Source of the DNA: Lysinibacillus sp. FSL K6-0232
Lineage (GTDB): Bacteria; Bacillota; Bacilli; Bacillales_A; Planococcaceae
Direction of reading: 5' to 3'
DNA: 64,000 bases
Assembly (NCBI RefSeq): GCF_038008325.1
Contig: NZ_JBBOYW010000001.1
Coordinates: forward strand, 2,346,001-2,410,000
Shown: positions 1 to 8,985 of the stretch, piece after piece
How the letters are laid out: every line of letters starts with the position of its first letter
Position numbering within the stretch: position 1 is the stretch's first letter
Notes under the pieces: generated by a model
The model's database searches: none
Told to the model about the DNA's origin: nothing
The model's input: the letters and a program-made list of their open reading frames with translations, nothing else
Translations under genes and position numbers: made by a program

Positions 1-2465
1 CTTTTATTAAATTTAGCGGTACATCTATGGCATCCCCTGTTGTTGCGGGAATCGCATCGTTGCTTAAATCCAAATATCCACAGTTAAAGCCATATGAAAT
101 AGAAGCCATTCTTGAAATGACTGCACAAGATTTAGGGGATAAAGGCTATGATTTAACATATGGACATGGTCTTGTTGACCCTATCAAAGCCTTGCAATTT
201 GATCTTCAGAAGCTACCTAAGCATTATTCTGAAACAGCTGCAGAACGCCTCCAAAATGCCAAGGTGCTTACTAAAAATACATTGAATACAGAGCAAGGGG
301 TATTGAAGCAACCTGATGAAAAGCAATGGTATAAAGTTGATTTAGAGGCTGATGAATATGCACAGCTGACATTAAAAGGGGCAGATAAATATGATTATGC
401 CTTTGATTTATACTTTTACCCAACAAGTCATTATGGTGAAGTTGAGCCCATCCATATCAATGATGTACGCATAGGCAAAAAAGAAGGCTATCTTTTTAAA
501 GCAGCCCAAGAGGGTACGCTATTAATTGGGGTGAAGGATCATAATGGCAGCTATAGCTCAAAAGGCAAATCAACATATGTCTTTACAGCTCAAACAGTTA
601 AAAACTTGCCCGTAGATGCAGTAGATCAAACAAATATGGAAGAAATCAAGAAGTTCCCATATAGTACGGCTGGAAAAGACTATACGCTGCTATCAAAGGA
701 TCAGCAAAAGGATGAAGATTATTTTACATTTTCCGTAAAAACACCAACAACACTGCAATTTGATTTATCAGGCATTCCAGGTGTAACAGCATCTATGGAA
801 CTATATTTAAAAGAAGACTTAATGTCACTTCCAGAGGAAACAGCACAGGATGAGGAAATGGAAGCTTATCCAATGCAAGCAGCTTATGGTACTGCAAAAG
901 GTGAAGGTGTTAGCCTAATCGTTGATGCTATGCCTGAGCAAGAATATGTTTTACGCGTATCAAATGAAAATAGTAGCGATTTTTCAATGGAAATGTTCTT
1001 TAGTGGTGGCATTGAAAAAGAAGAAACAATTAGTGAGTCCATTCTTCCTTACACATTAAAAGGAAAGGCTGTAACACTTCCAAAAGATGAGGATGGTCTA
1101 CCAGCAGCGGAAGAAGCATTCGAAGAAGCCGCTTTGGAAGAGGCATTACCAACCACACCAAGCAATAGCAAAAAGCAAGATGAGGTAGATAGCTTACTAA
1201 CGATGCTTATGAATCCTTCAGACTCAGAGAAGCTGGAAAATGTTGAACCAATTATGGACAAGGCGATTCGTTTAACGATTGGTGAAGACCAAAAAGCATA
1301 TTTCCAATCAGATTATGATGAAGATTACTTTGTATTACAATCACCTGAAGACGCTCTTTATAACTTTAAATTTGTAAAAGGCGCAGGTCAAATACCGACT
1401 GGCACAGTATTTGAATATGATGAGGAAGCAAAGGAGCTAATACCTACCTCCTCCCTTACAAATGAACTAAACATCCTTGCATTATTAACAGGTGCAGTAA
1501 ACCTTGAAAATGATACAAAGATTGTGCCGCTGAAAAAAGATAAAACCTATGTCATTGCTGTAATGAATGCTGGTGAACGCTCTGTTGAACCATATACATT
1601 GAAAACAAGTAAAGCTGGCGATATTCCAGCGGACTATAATCCAAATAACAATGAAGCAGCAAAAGCCCAATCATTGCAACTTGGTACAACCTATAAAGAT
1701 CATCTCATTTATCAGAACGATATTGATTATTACTATTATAAGCAACAGGGTAATGATGAAGTAATGAGCTTACTGCTTTCAACGGTTCCTTTTACAAATG
1801 ATCAGTTCAAGCAATTACCAAAGGAGCTTCATCAAGACTTGAAATTTGCAGGTTCCATTATTGAAGATACAAATGGCAATATGAAAATTGATGCCAAGGA
1901 ATTAGCAACGGAAGTTCCATTCGGTCTAGGTGATAATATCCTAGAAATGCTGCTCGGTGTGATGGGAACAGCAGATGTCAATACATCGTTCCAAGCGAAG
2001 AAGGATCGAGGCTATTTTATTCTTGTCAGCAGCATGAACTTTGGTCAAGTATCTATTCAGCCCTATACATTAACATTGTTTGACCATCACCGAGTGGATG
2101 AAGATGCGGATTCTACGTTGGTCAATGGTGTGCCAACACAGCCACTTGCCCTTACGAAGAAGGATGATAAATGGGTAGCCTCTCACTATTTCAATACAGG
2201 CATTCCATTTGGTGATAAGGATTACTTTGCATTTACCATTGACCAAAAACGTGAAGTGTCCTTCTCTCTTCAAACTGAAAAGGCATTGGACGGCGTTATT
2301 CGTATTATTCAGGCAAATGGTAAAACAGTTACAACCTTAGATTTATATGGTGCAGAGGATGCGGAGGTCGGCACCGTTGAGCTAGATGCCGGCAACTACT
2401 ATATCGAGGTTAGCGAAGCTTACGGCAAGGCAAGTACACAACCTTATACACTTGAAATTCAATAA
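1..2465 (+). CDS. S8 (subtilisin-like) serine peptidase, C-terminal part
   Basis: The 5' end lies outside the window; the reading frame is open from base 3 and the first ATG (base 27) is internal. The frame begins with F-I-K-F-S-G-T-S-M-A-S-P, the catalytic-serine motif (GTSMASP) of S8 peptidases, so the Asp and His of the triad lie upstream. After the end of the catalytic domain (about 60 residues) come roughly 750 residues of tail. It carries four D-x-D-Y-[FY] motifs, near residues 228, 430, 564 and 729 counted from the ATG, and recurrent PYTL segments, as in bacterial pre-peptidase C-terminal (PPC-like) beta domains. An acidic stretch lies near residues 355-400. It is probably an exported or wall-associated protease; substrate unknown. 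It ends at a bidirectional terminator shared with the next gene. Confidence 0.9.
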   Translation, partial: FIKFSGTSMASPVVAGIASLLKSKYPQLKPYEIEAILEMTAQDLGDKGYDLTYGHGLVDPIKALQFDLQKLPKHYSETAAERLQNAKVLTKNTLNTEQGVLKQPDEKQWYKVDLEADEYAQLTLKGADKYDYAFDLYFYPTSHYGEVEPIHINDVRIGKKEGYLFKAAQEGTLLIGVKDHNGSYSSKGKSTYVFTAQTVKNLPVDAVDQTNMEEIKKFPYSTAGKDYTLLSKDQQKDEDYFTFSVKTPTTLQFDLSGIPGVTASMELYLKEDLMSLPEETAQDEEMEAYPMQAAYGTAKGEGVSLIVDAMPEQEYVLRVSNENSSDFSMEMFFSGGIEKEETISESILPYTLKGKAVTLPKDEDGLPAAEEAFEEAALEEALPTTPSNSKKQDEVDSLLTMLMNPSDSEKLENVEPIMDKAIRLTIGEDQKAYFQSDYDEDYFVLQSPEDALYNFKFVKGAGQIPTGTVFEYDEEAKELIPTSSLTNELNILALLTGAVNLENDTKIVPLKKDKTYVIAVMNAGERSVEPYTLKTSKAGDIPADYNPNNNEAAKAQSLQLGTTYKDHLIYQNDIDYYYYKQQGNDEVMSLLLSTVPFTNDQFKQLPKELHQDLKFAGSIIEDTNGNMKIDAKELATEVPFGLGDNILEMLLGVMGTADVNTSFQAKKDRGYFILVSSMNFGQVSIQPYTLTLFDHHRVDEDADSTLVNGVPTQPLALTKKDDKWVASHYFNTGIPFGDKDYFAFTIDQKREVSFSLQTEKALDGVIRIIQANGKTVTTLDLYGAEDAEVGTVELDAGNYYIEVSEAYGKASTQPYTLEIQ

Positions 2466-2477
2466 AACCCAAAAAAC

Positions 2478-2510
2478 GCCCCTAGGCTCTCTATGCCTAG
2501 GGGCATTTTT
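2478..2510. terminator. Bidirectional rho-independent terminator
   Basis: A perfect 10-bp stem (2478-2487 with 2495-2504, GCCCCTAGGC) with a 7-nt loop is flanked by A-run 2471-2476 and T-run 2506-2510. It therefore can stop both the protease gene and the convergent acetyltransferase gene. Confidence 0.9.
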
Positions 2511-2524
2511 AGCAATACTAACGC

Positions 2525-2965
2525 TTATTTAAAATATTTCACATAATTACAAAATTCATCTTGTTGCATATGTAGTTTTTCATATAATCTTTGTGCATTA
2601 ATATTATCCGTTGCTGTTTGCAATGTTACATAGCGTGCGTATTGCTGCTCGCAATATTGGAATGCCTTCTCCATCAATGCCGTGCCCACCCCTAAGCCTC
2701 TCGCATCATCCGTTACATAAATATCATTTAAAATATAAGCACGCTGTAAGGCAAGTGAAGAAAACGTTGGATATAATTGGGTAAAGCCAACAGCCCTGCC
2801 TTCCTTCATTGCTAGAAAAATTACTGACTCCTTTAAGGCTAAGCGTAATTGTAAAAATGCTTTCGCACTGCTGATATCTGACTCAATCCCATAAAACTGG
2901 CGATATTCATCAAAGAGCACTGTTAACTCCTCTAGTTCATTCATTGTTGCTTGAAATATCTTCAT
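2525..2965 (-). CDS. GNAT family N-acetyltransferase
   Basis: This 146-residue protein is a single GNAT domain. The acetyl-CoA pyrophosphate loop is visible as D-A-R-G-L-G-V-G-T-A-L around residues 88-98, following a conserved I-Y-V strand. The C-terminal L-Q-T-A-T-D-N-I-N-A-Q-R-L-Y-E-K segment is the usual motif-B Asn/Tyr region. Such enzymes move an acetyl group from acetyl-CoA to an amine; the substrate cannot be deduced. The ATG has a GGGGAG site upstream. It is a single gene convergent with the protease. Confidence 0.85.
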   Translation of the reverse strand: MKIFQATMNELEELTVLFDEYRQFYGIESDISSAKAFLQLRLALKESVIFLAMKEGRAVGFTQLYPTFSSLALQRAYILNDIYVTDDARGLGVGTALMEKAFQYCEQQYARYVTLQTATDNINAQRLYEKLHMQQDEFCNYVKYFK

Positions 2966-3067
2966 TCTTTTCTCCCCTTATGTCTTCCCATGATTGTTAG
3001 TGCTAGTATTGATTATATAGAAAATAAGCGGATAAAGAAAAGAAAACTCTCTAAAACAAGCCATTAT

Positions 3068-4153
3068 TTACACTAAATAACGAGTAATCTTTGTAACAAG
3101 ATCACGCCAATTTAAGGTTTGACGTGCAAAGGCTTGTAGCTGCACACAGGTAGTAGCTAGCAATGCCTCCTGCTGTGTTACATGCTGTAAGGTCTTGCTG
3201 ATGCTTTGCCAATCATGTGTTGGATGAATTGTTCCAAAGCGCTGCTGCTGAGTAATATCCATAGCACCATCCACATCCGTTGTCACAATATAACAGCCAT
3301 TTTTAGCAGCCTCTGCAAATACATGGGCATAGCATTCAACGAAGGACGTTAAGCAAAAAATTTTAGCCTTTCGATATTCTTCCTCTAATTGCACCTTATC
3401 CTGAATTGACCCTACGATGATCACCTGGGCAGAAAATGGATGACCATCCAGTAATGCCATGAGCTCCTGATAAAATGGCTCAGACATTGGTCCGACTAAA
3501 CGCAGCTCCCAATCGCTAAGCTGTGCTGCTAGAAATGCCTTGACCGCCAATAATGTTTGCTTCTCTGGTGCATCTAAGCGCCCTACCATTAAAATGCGAT
3601 TTTCTTTCTCACTAAACAATACAGGGGCTGTTGGAAAATGCTCATAAAAGCCATTTGGGAGATGCTGAATCGTTAATTGTGAAAATTCTTGAATAGCCGT
3701 CTGAATGGCTACACATTCAGAGGATAGAAGATCACAGAGTTGCAACAGCTCTAAAAAATAAGGATAGGTTTTTAAACGATTAAGCCAATAACGATTCACA
3801 TCTAGCTTCATATAAATTTTCCCGTGAGGATTGTAGTGCTTATAGGCTTTTAAAATGGGTAAATAGGATGGATAGGGTCCTATAGCAAAGACAATATCAA
3901 TATCCTTTGCATGCCCTGCTAAATAAGCGTTCATATTGGCAATATAGTCATCTTCAAAGGGTATCCGCTCAAACTTTACAGCAGGAAAGGTTTGTTGAAG
4001 AAGTGCTTCATTCATTTCCGTTGTGAGAATGCTCACGTCATACCCTAAATGCTCTCCTAATAAAATCGGTACAAGACAAAGGTCTTTAAAAATATGGGCA
4101 TCAGAAAGCTTATAAGACTCCACGCTACAAATAAAGGCAATCCTTTTTGACAT
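3068..4153 (-). CDS. Glycosyltransferase family 4-like protein
   Basis: This 361-residue protein starts M-S-K-R-I-A-F-I-C-S with an AGAGGG site upstream. It looks like a GT-B fold retaining glycosyltransferase. The C-terminal half holds N-R-I-L-M-V-G-R-L-D-A-P-E-K-Q near residues 185-200, then L-R-L-V-G-P, and the acidic E-C-Y-A-H-V-F-A-E-A-A segment near 280, which resembles the E-x7-E donor-site motif of family 4 enzymes. Donor and acceptor are unknown. It is divergent from the glycosyltransferase/nucleotide-sugar genes at 4393-6914 and may act on the same cell-surface glycan; that link is inference from proximity. Confidence 0.8.
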   Translation of the reverse strand: MSKRIAFICSVESYKLSDAHIFKDLCLVPILLGEHLGYDVSILTTEMNEALLQQTFPAVKFERIPFEDDYIANMNAYLAGHAKDIDIVFAIGPYPSYLPILKAYKHYNPHGKIYMKLDVNRYWLNRLKTYPYFLELLQLCDLLSSECVAIQTAIQEFSQLTIQHLPNGFYEHFPTAPVLFSEKENRILMVGRLDAPEKQTLLAVKAFLAAQLSDWELRLVGPMSEPFYQELMALLDGHPFSAQVIIVGSIQDKVQLEEEYRKAKIFCLTSFVECYAHVFAEAAKNGCYIVTTDVDGAMDITQQQRFGTIHPTHDWQSISKTLQHVTQQEALLATTCVQLQAFARQTLNWRDLVTKITRYLV

Positions 4154-4392
4154 TGTTTCCCTCTTTCTAAAAGGCGTTCTACTAGTATATGGTCACAGCT
4201 TCCAAATGTGCCTAACTTAGCATTTTTCATCCCTCTACATCTATTTTCTCTCGTAAATATCTCTTTTAAAAACTTCTGTAAACAAGCAATTGCCTACAAG
4301 CGTACATCATGTATGCATATTGTAATAAAGAATCTACTCTGCCAACGTGAGCGAGAAAAATGCTAAGAATCTAGTAAGAATGGAGGGAGCAT

Positions 4393-4992
4393 ATGAAGAT
4401 TAGTTTTTTATCACCTGCGTTTAATAGCGAGCAATGGATTGTCACCATGCTAGACAGTATTCCGAAAGAATATGCCTATGAAATCATAGTGGTGGATGAT
4501 GGCTCTACAGATAATACATTAGCCCTTTTACAAGACTATCAAAAAAACTGTGCAGCCTTAAAAATCATTGTCCATCCAACAAATTTAGGCGCGAGTGTTG
4601 CTTATAATCGCTGCATTGCAGAGGCAACAGGTGATTATATAGCGATTATTGATAGCGATGACCATTATTTACCTGCTATTCGCAATGTATTAGCACAAGT
4701 CGATGGTACGTTTGATATTTACTACTATAATATGCTTATTAAAAACGGCTACGCATTTATTAAAGATGAATCCAACCGCTACTCATTGCCTGGACAATTT
4801 AAAATTATTCGCAGAAGCTTTATCGGTGATGCTGCATTTACAATACGTAAGGATATTGCTGGGGATTGGGACTTTAATCGTGCTCTGATGGATAAAAATC
4901 CAATATGTAAATATACAAATGAACTCGCTTATTGGTACAACTATCCACGGGAAAACTCAGAATGCGATTTACATCAAAGAGGGTTGAAATAG
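4393..4992 (+). CDS. Family 2 glycosyltransferase (short)
   Basis: This 199-residue protein has the GT-A signature S-P-A-F-N-S-E at the N terminus, V-V-D-D-G-S-T-D-N-T near residues 33-42 and a D-S-D-D metal/nucleotide-binding motif near residue 80. The start ATG follows GGAGGG. Family 2 enzymes are inverting transferases; at 199 residues this is a minimal catalytic domain without membrane segments, so it probably works at the cytoplasmic face with other glycan enzymes. It is first in a run with the CapE-like and RmlD-like genes, suggesting one transcript. Donor sugar cannot be read from sequence. Confidence 0.85.
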   Translation: MKISFLSPAFNSEQWIVTMLDSIPKEYAYEIIVVDDGSTDNTLALLQDYQKNCAALKIIVHPTNLGASVAYNRCIAEATGDYIAIIDSDDHYLPAIRNVLAQVDGTFDIYYYNMLIKNGYAFIKDESNRYSLPGQFKIIRRSFIGDAAFTIRKDIAGDWDFNRALMDKNPICKYTNELAYWYNYPRENSECDLHQRGLK

Positions 4993-5019
4993 CATGTGGG
5001 AGGTGTCATCCAGCATACG

Positions 5020-6048
5020 ATGTTTACAAATAAAATTTTACTGATTACTGGCGGTACTGGCTCTTTCGGTAATGCGGTCTTACAGCGTTTTTTAAATACC
5101 AATATAAAGGAAATTCGTATTTTCTCTAGAGATGAAAAAAAGCAGGATGATATGCGAAAGCTTTACCAGCATTCTAAAATAAAGTTTTATATTGGGGATG
5201 TGCGCGATATTGAAAGCATTCATCATGCCATGTATCAGGTTGATTTTGTCTTCCATGCGGCAGCCCTAAAGCAAGTTCCCTCCTGTGAATTTTTCCCTTT
5301 AGAGGCTGTTAAAACAAATATTTTAGGAACAGAAAATGTCCTAACAGCTGCGATTCAGGCTGGCGTTCAAAAAATTATTTGTCTCTCTACTGATAAGGCT
5401 GCCTATCCTGTAAATGCGATGGGCATCTCCAAAGCAATGATGGAGAAAACATTTATTGCAAAATCAAGAATGGTAGACCCTAAGCAAACCTTAATTTGTG
5501 GCACAAGGTACGGCAATGTGATGGCTTCTCGCGGCTCTGTTATTCCGTTATTTATCGAACAAATTAAAGCTGGTCAGCCTTTAACCATTACAGAACCTCA
5601 AATGACACGCTTTATCATGAGCCTTGATGAGGCAGTCGAATTAGTGTTATATGCCTTCGCTCATGCCCAGCACGGCGATATTATGGTACAAAAATCGCCT
5701 GCCGCTACAGTGCAAGATTTAGCACAAGCTTTACTGGAGATATTCCAGGCAAATAATGCGATTCAAATTATTGGCACACGGCACGGTGAAAAAATGTATG
5801 AAGTATTATGTACAAAGGAAGAAGCTGCAAAAGCGAGAGATGTAGGTAATTTTTATCGCATTCCCGCAGATAATCGAGATTTACATTATGGCAAATACCT
5901 CGATGAAGGCTCCCCTAAAATATCATTAACGGATGAATATAATTCCAATAATACACAACTATTAAGTATCGCTGAGCTCAAAGAAAAATTAATCAAGCTG
6001 CCACTTATTCAACAGGAGCTTCTTCACTGGATGGGAGGAAAACCATGA
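5020..6048 (+). CDS. CapE/FnlA-type UDP-GlcNAc 4,6-dehydratase/5-epimerase
   Basis: This is an extended SDR nucleotide-sugar enzyme with NAD(P) loop G-G-T-G-S-F-G near residue 10. The catalytic segment S-T-D-K-A-A-Y-P-V-N-A-M-G-I-S-K has Met rather than Tyr before the xxxK lysine, as I recall for CapE/FnlA/WbjB enzymes. Those convert UDP-GlcNAc to the 4-keto-6-deoxy-L-arabino sugar, an inverting dehydration. I chose ATG 5020: it gives 342 residues, the length I recall for CapE, and GGGAGGTG lies upstream at 4998-5005, though the 14-nt spacing is long. A GTG at 4996 would add eight residues. The next gene overlaps by 4 nt (ATGA), so both are probably co-translated. Confidence 0.85.
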   Translation: MFTNKILLITGGTGSFGNAVLQRFLNTNIKEIRIFSRDEKKQDDMRKLYQHSKIKFYIGDVRDIESIHHAMYQVDFVFHAAALKQVPSCEFFPLEAVKTNILGTENVLTAAIQAGVQKIICLSTDKAAYPVNAMGISKAMMEKTFIAKSRMVDPKQTLICGTRYGNVMASRGSVIPLFIEQIKAGQPLTITEPQMTRFIMSLDEAVELVLYAFAHAQHGDIMVQKSPAATVQDLAQALLEIFQANNAIQIIGTRHGEKMYEVLCTKEEAAKARDVGNFYRIPADNRDLHYGKYLDEGSPKISLTDEYNSNNTQLLSIAELKEKLIKLPLIQQELLHWMGGKP

Positions 6049-6914
6049 AATTTTTAGTGCTTGGTGCTACAGGCATGGCTGGTCATATGATTGCTATATA
6101 TTTATGTGAGCAAGGGCATCATGTTACCACCTACTCCAGAACAGCCTTTCCCTATGGCAACAATATTGTCGGCGATATTACAGATCGTCAATTTTTACAA
6201 GCGCTCTTAGCAACTACCGATGCTGATATTGTTGTTAATTGTATTGGTATGTTAAACAATGCCTGTGAACAATATCCTGCTAAAAGTATTTTTTTAAATA
6301 GCTATTTACCCCATGCCATTGCCGCTCACCTAAAAGATCGCGAAACAAGGCTAATTCAGCTTAGTACCGATTGCGTTTTTTCGGGAAAAGCCGCCCCCTA
6401 TTATGAACAAAGCACACGGGATGGAGAAACCTTTTATGATCGTACAAAGGGCTTAGGGGAAATTGATAACAACAAGCATTTAACATTCCGCAACTCTATT
6501 ATTGGCCCTGATCTACAAAAGGATGGCATCGGGCTGTTTAATTGGTTTATGCAGCAGCATGGCTCCATTAACGGCTATACAGGTGCGCTTTGGACGGGCG
6601 TTACCACACTGACCTTGGCAAAAGCGATTGAACAGGCTGCCAAAGAAGGTTTAACAGGACTCTATCATTTAGTCCATACAACAAATATTTCAAAATATGA
6701 TCTTTTACAATTATTGAATCAATATTTTAGAAACAATACCATCAATATTCTTCCTGATCCACTTATCAATGTCGATAAAACATTAATCAATACAAGACAT
6801 GATTTCTCCTTTGTTGTTCCTAGCTATCAAGCTATGATTGTAGAGATGAAGGACTGGATGCTACAGCATAAAAATTTATATCCTCATTATCATAAACGCC
6901 ATGATATATATTAA
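6045..6914 (+). CDS. RmlD-like SDR reductase for a nucleotide-activated deoxysugar
   Basis: This 289-residue SDR protein has G-A-T-G-M-A-G-H at the N terminus, L-S-T-D-C-V-F-S-G (catalytic Ser/Thr-Asp) near residue 105 and Y-D-R-T-K (YxxxK) near residue 131, as in dTDP-4-dehydrorhamnose reductases. Next to a CapE-type dehydratase, the best analogy is WbvR, which reduces the 4-keto intermediate to UDP-L-RhaNAc; that assignment is inference. No C-2 epimerase or further sugar gene is present in the window, so the final sugar may be L-RhaNAc or may be finished elsewhere. Its stop lies inside a terminator shared with the convergent hydrolase gene. Confidence 0.78.
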   Translation: MKFLVLGATGMAGHMIAIYLCEQGHHVTTYSRTAFPYGNNIVGDITDRQFLQALLATTDADIVVNCIGMLNNACEQYPAKSIFLNSYLPHAIAAHLKDRETRLIQLSTDCVFSGKAAPYYEQSTRDGETFYDRTKGLGEIDNNKHLTFRNSIIGPDLQKDGIGLFNWFMQQHGSINGYTGALWTGVTTLTLAKAIEQAAKEGLTGLYHLVHTTNISKYDLLQLLNQYFRNNTINILPDPLINVDKTLINTRHDFSFVVPSYQAMIVEMKDWMLQHKNLYPHYHKRHDIY

Positions 6915-6925
6915 TCGTGGCGTTT
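6894..6925. terminator. Terminator hairpin spanning the ends of two convergent genes
   Basis: A 12-bp stem with one G-T wobble pairs 6894-6905 with 6914-6925 around an 8-nt loop, followed by TTTTATTG on the + strand and preceded by A-rich sequence. The stop codons of both convergent genes lie in the loop region, so the terminator is built into coding sequence. Confidence 0.7.
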
Positions 6926-7681
6926 TATTGATTCCATCACCGTGCCCTTAGGCAATTGCCCATCCTTTAGCCAATGTTCAACAAAATCATTGAAAAAGGC
7001 AGGCTTCGCTAACGACACACCGTGACCAATATTCCCCAATATTACCCCATGACAAGTAGGATGATGCTGAAGCAATGCTTTGGCGGATTTTTTCATTATG
7101 CTTTTTTCTTGAGCGCCCACTGTAATTAAAATTCCTCCCTGTGCTTTATGGAAATTGGGTGGAATAGAAAACGACATATTCTCTTGCAGGATTTGCAGCA
7201 ATACCTCCACATGCATAGTGGAGCTCTCATGATAATAGCGTTCAAAATAACGGTCATCAATATATAAGGCTTTCGCTTGTAGCTTAGCAAATGCTTTATT
7301 TTTAACAAGTGGAAATGTTAGTTGAATCACTGGCTGCATAAGCCTTGTCATAGTAGGTGAAGGGATCACAAGTGCGCTATTAATCATCGTAAAATCGCTG
7401 ACATTCGGCTTTATACTAAGCATTTGAATAGCAATTTGCGCACCTAAGGAAAAGCCAATCACAATAACTGTTTTGCCATTTGCCTTTTCTTCAATTAACT
7501 GTACAAGCTTGTTGGCACAATGCTCAATGGAAAATGGAGCTACTGATAAAAGCTCTGGTACAATACAGTGATAGTTGGAAAAATGCTGCACTTGTTTATC
7601 CCACATCCATCCCCCTACGCCACCTCCATGAATAAACATCATCAATGGCTTGTTGCTATTGCCATATTCCTTATAATTCAT
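6911..7681 (-). CDS. Alpha/beta-fold hydrolase
   Basis: This 256-residue hydrolase has the oxyanion-hole motif I-H-G-G-G near residue 18, the nucleophile elbow V-I-G-F-S-L-G near residue 78 and a C-terminal catalytic His in G-N-I-G-H-G-V-S. It is probably a cytoplasmic esterase or lipase-like enzyme of unknown substrate; no signal peptide is seen. An AAGGGG site precedes the ATG. It lies only 17 bases after the dinB stop on the same strand and is likely co-transcribed with it. Its 3' end overlaps the RmlD-like gene by 4 bases, tail to tail. Confidence 0.82.
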   Translation of the reverse strand: MNYKEYGNSNKPLMMFIHGGGVGGWMWDKQVQHFSNYHCIVPELLSVAPFSIEHCANKLVQLIEEKANGKTVIVIGFSLGAQIAIQMLSIKPNVSDFTMINSALVIPSPTMTRLMQPVIQLTFPLVKNKAFAKLQAKALYIDDRYFERYYHESSTMHVEVLLQILQENMSFSIPPNFHKAQGGILITVGAQEKSIMKKSAKALLQHHPTCHGVILGNIGHGVSLAKPAFFNDFVEHWLKDGQLPKGTVMESIKRHD

Positions 7682-7698
7682 GATCTTGCCATCCCCTT

Positions 7699-8937
7699 TT
7701 AGTGATGATCGTCTAAAAAATCTTTACTAAAGCTTGTTTGAGATTGATAGGACGAACGCTTGCCAAGATCGACACCCCGCTGAATCATGCCCTTACCAAA
7801 GCGTTCCTCTATTTCATCCACAATTTTTAAAATCGGTTCATCCTTTACATGCTCCTGAAAATTAAAAATGGATAACTGCTGTGAATAATCTTTGCGGTCA
7901 ACAACATTGGAAATAGTAACACCAAGTAATCTAACAGGTGTTTCATCCCAATGCCTATCAAATAATGCACATGCAACAGGAAAAATATCCTCAAAACGGT
8001 AAAGGACATTGGTCATTGTTTTTGAGCGTGTATGATTTTGCCAATGAGCATCCCTGATTTGAATGCTCACAGTGGAGCCTGCTAAACGCTTCGCATCTAG
8101 CCGCTCTGCTACTTTTTTACATAGCCCTTCAATCGTTTTATGCAATGCGCGAATATCTGATACATCTTCAGGCAATGTTGTAGAATTGCCTACACTTTTT
8201 GTATCAAAAATAGCCTCTGGGTCTACTGCACGGTCATCAATGCCATTCGCCCTTGCACGAAGGCGCACACCATTTTTTCCCAACATTTGCTTGATAGTAT
8301 ACTCATCCGTTTGCGCTAAATCACCAATGGTAAATATGCCATGTGCATTTAATTTTTTCGCTGTGCTTACACCAATACCATGCATTTTTACTACCTCATC
8401 TGGCCACAGCAGTTGTTCCAGGTCACGTATTCGCAAAATGGTAATGCCCATTGGCTTTCTACGATCAGAAGCCGTTTTCGCTAAAAATTTATTTGGAGCA
8501 ATGCCTATGGAGCAAGGTAAATCAAGCTCTGTTAAAATACGCTGCTGTATTTCCTGGGCAATACTAAGGGCATGTCTTTCCTTGCTTAATGCCGTCACAT
8601 CCATATAGCCCTCATCAATCGAAACAGGCTCCACTAAATCTGTATAGCTACGAAGAATGGTAAATATTTCTTTTGAGGCTGCACGATACTTTGGAAAATC
8701 AGGTGGCAGTAGCAATAGCTCAGGACATTTACGTTGTGCCTCATAAACCGTCATAGTCGTATAAATGCCAAGTGCCCTCGCTTCATAGGAGCAGGTCACT
8801 AAAATACCACGCCGCTCCTTTGGATTGCCAGCTATGGCAAGGGGCTTGCCCTTTAAGTCAGGATGATGTGCCTGCTCCACAGAGGCATAAAAGCTATTCA
8901 TATCCACATGAAAAATAACGCGCCCTTTATGAGCCAT
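7699..8937 (-). CDS. dinB: DNA polymerase IV (Y-family, DinB/YqjH)
   Basis: This Y-family translesion polymerase shows H-V-D-M-N-S-F-Y-A-S-V-E near residues 10-21 with the first catalytic Asp and steric-gate aromatic. The second acidic pair is S-I-D-E-G-Y near residue 107. The helix-hairpin-helix region is M-H-G-I-G-V-S-T-A-K-K-L. A C-terminal Q-L-S-I-F fits the beta-clamp-binding motif. I start it at ATG 8937 (M-A-H-K-G-R), which has GAGGTG six bases upstream, giving 412 residues; the frame stays open for nine more codons to 8964. No LexA-type box was seen in the short gap to the MocR gene. Confidence 0.95.
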   Translation of the reverse strand: MAHKGRVIFHVDMNSFYASVEQAHHPDLKGKPLAIAGNPKERRGILVTCSYEARALGIYTTMTVYEAQRKCPELLLLPPDFPKYRAASKEIFTILRSYTDLVEPVSIDEGYMDVTALSKERHALSIAQEIQQRILTELDLPCSIGIAPNKFLAKTASDRRKPMGITILRIRDLEQLLWPDEVVKMHGIGVSTAKKLNAHGIFTIGDLAQTDEYTIKQMLGKNGVRLRARANGIDDRAVDPEAIFDTKSVGNSTTLPEDVSDIRALHKTIEGLCKKVAERLDAKRLAGSTVSIQIRDAHWQNHTRSKTMTNVLYRFEDIFPVACALFDRHWDETPVRLLGVTISNVVDRKDYSQQLSIFNFQEHVKDEPILKIVDEIEERFGKGMIQRGVDLGKRSSYQSQTSFSKDFLDDHH

Positions 8938-8985
8938 TTGCTTCACCTCTTTTCTGCTATACATTTATTATACGTCAGCCTTCCG

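Noticed and set aside
8063..8608. 181-residue frame antisense to dinB
   Set aside because: Shadow frame; dinB carries all catalytic motifs on the other strand and this frame has no recognisable protein features.
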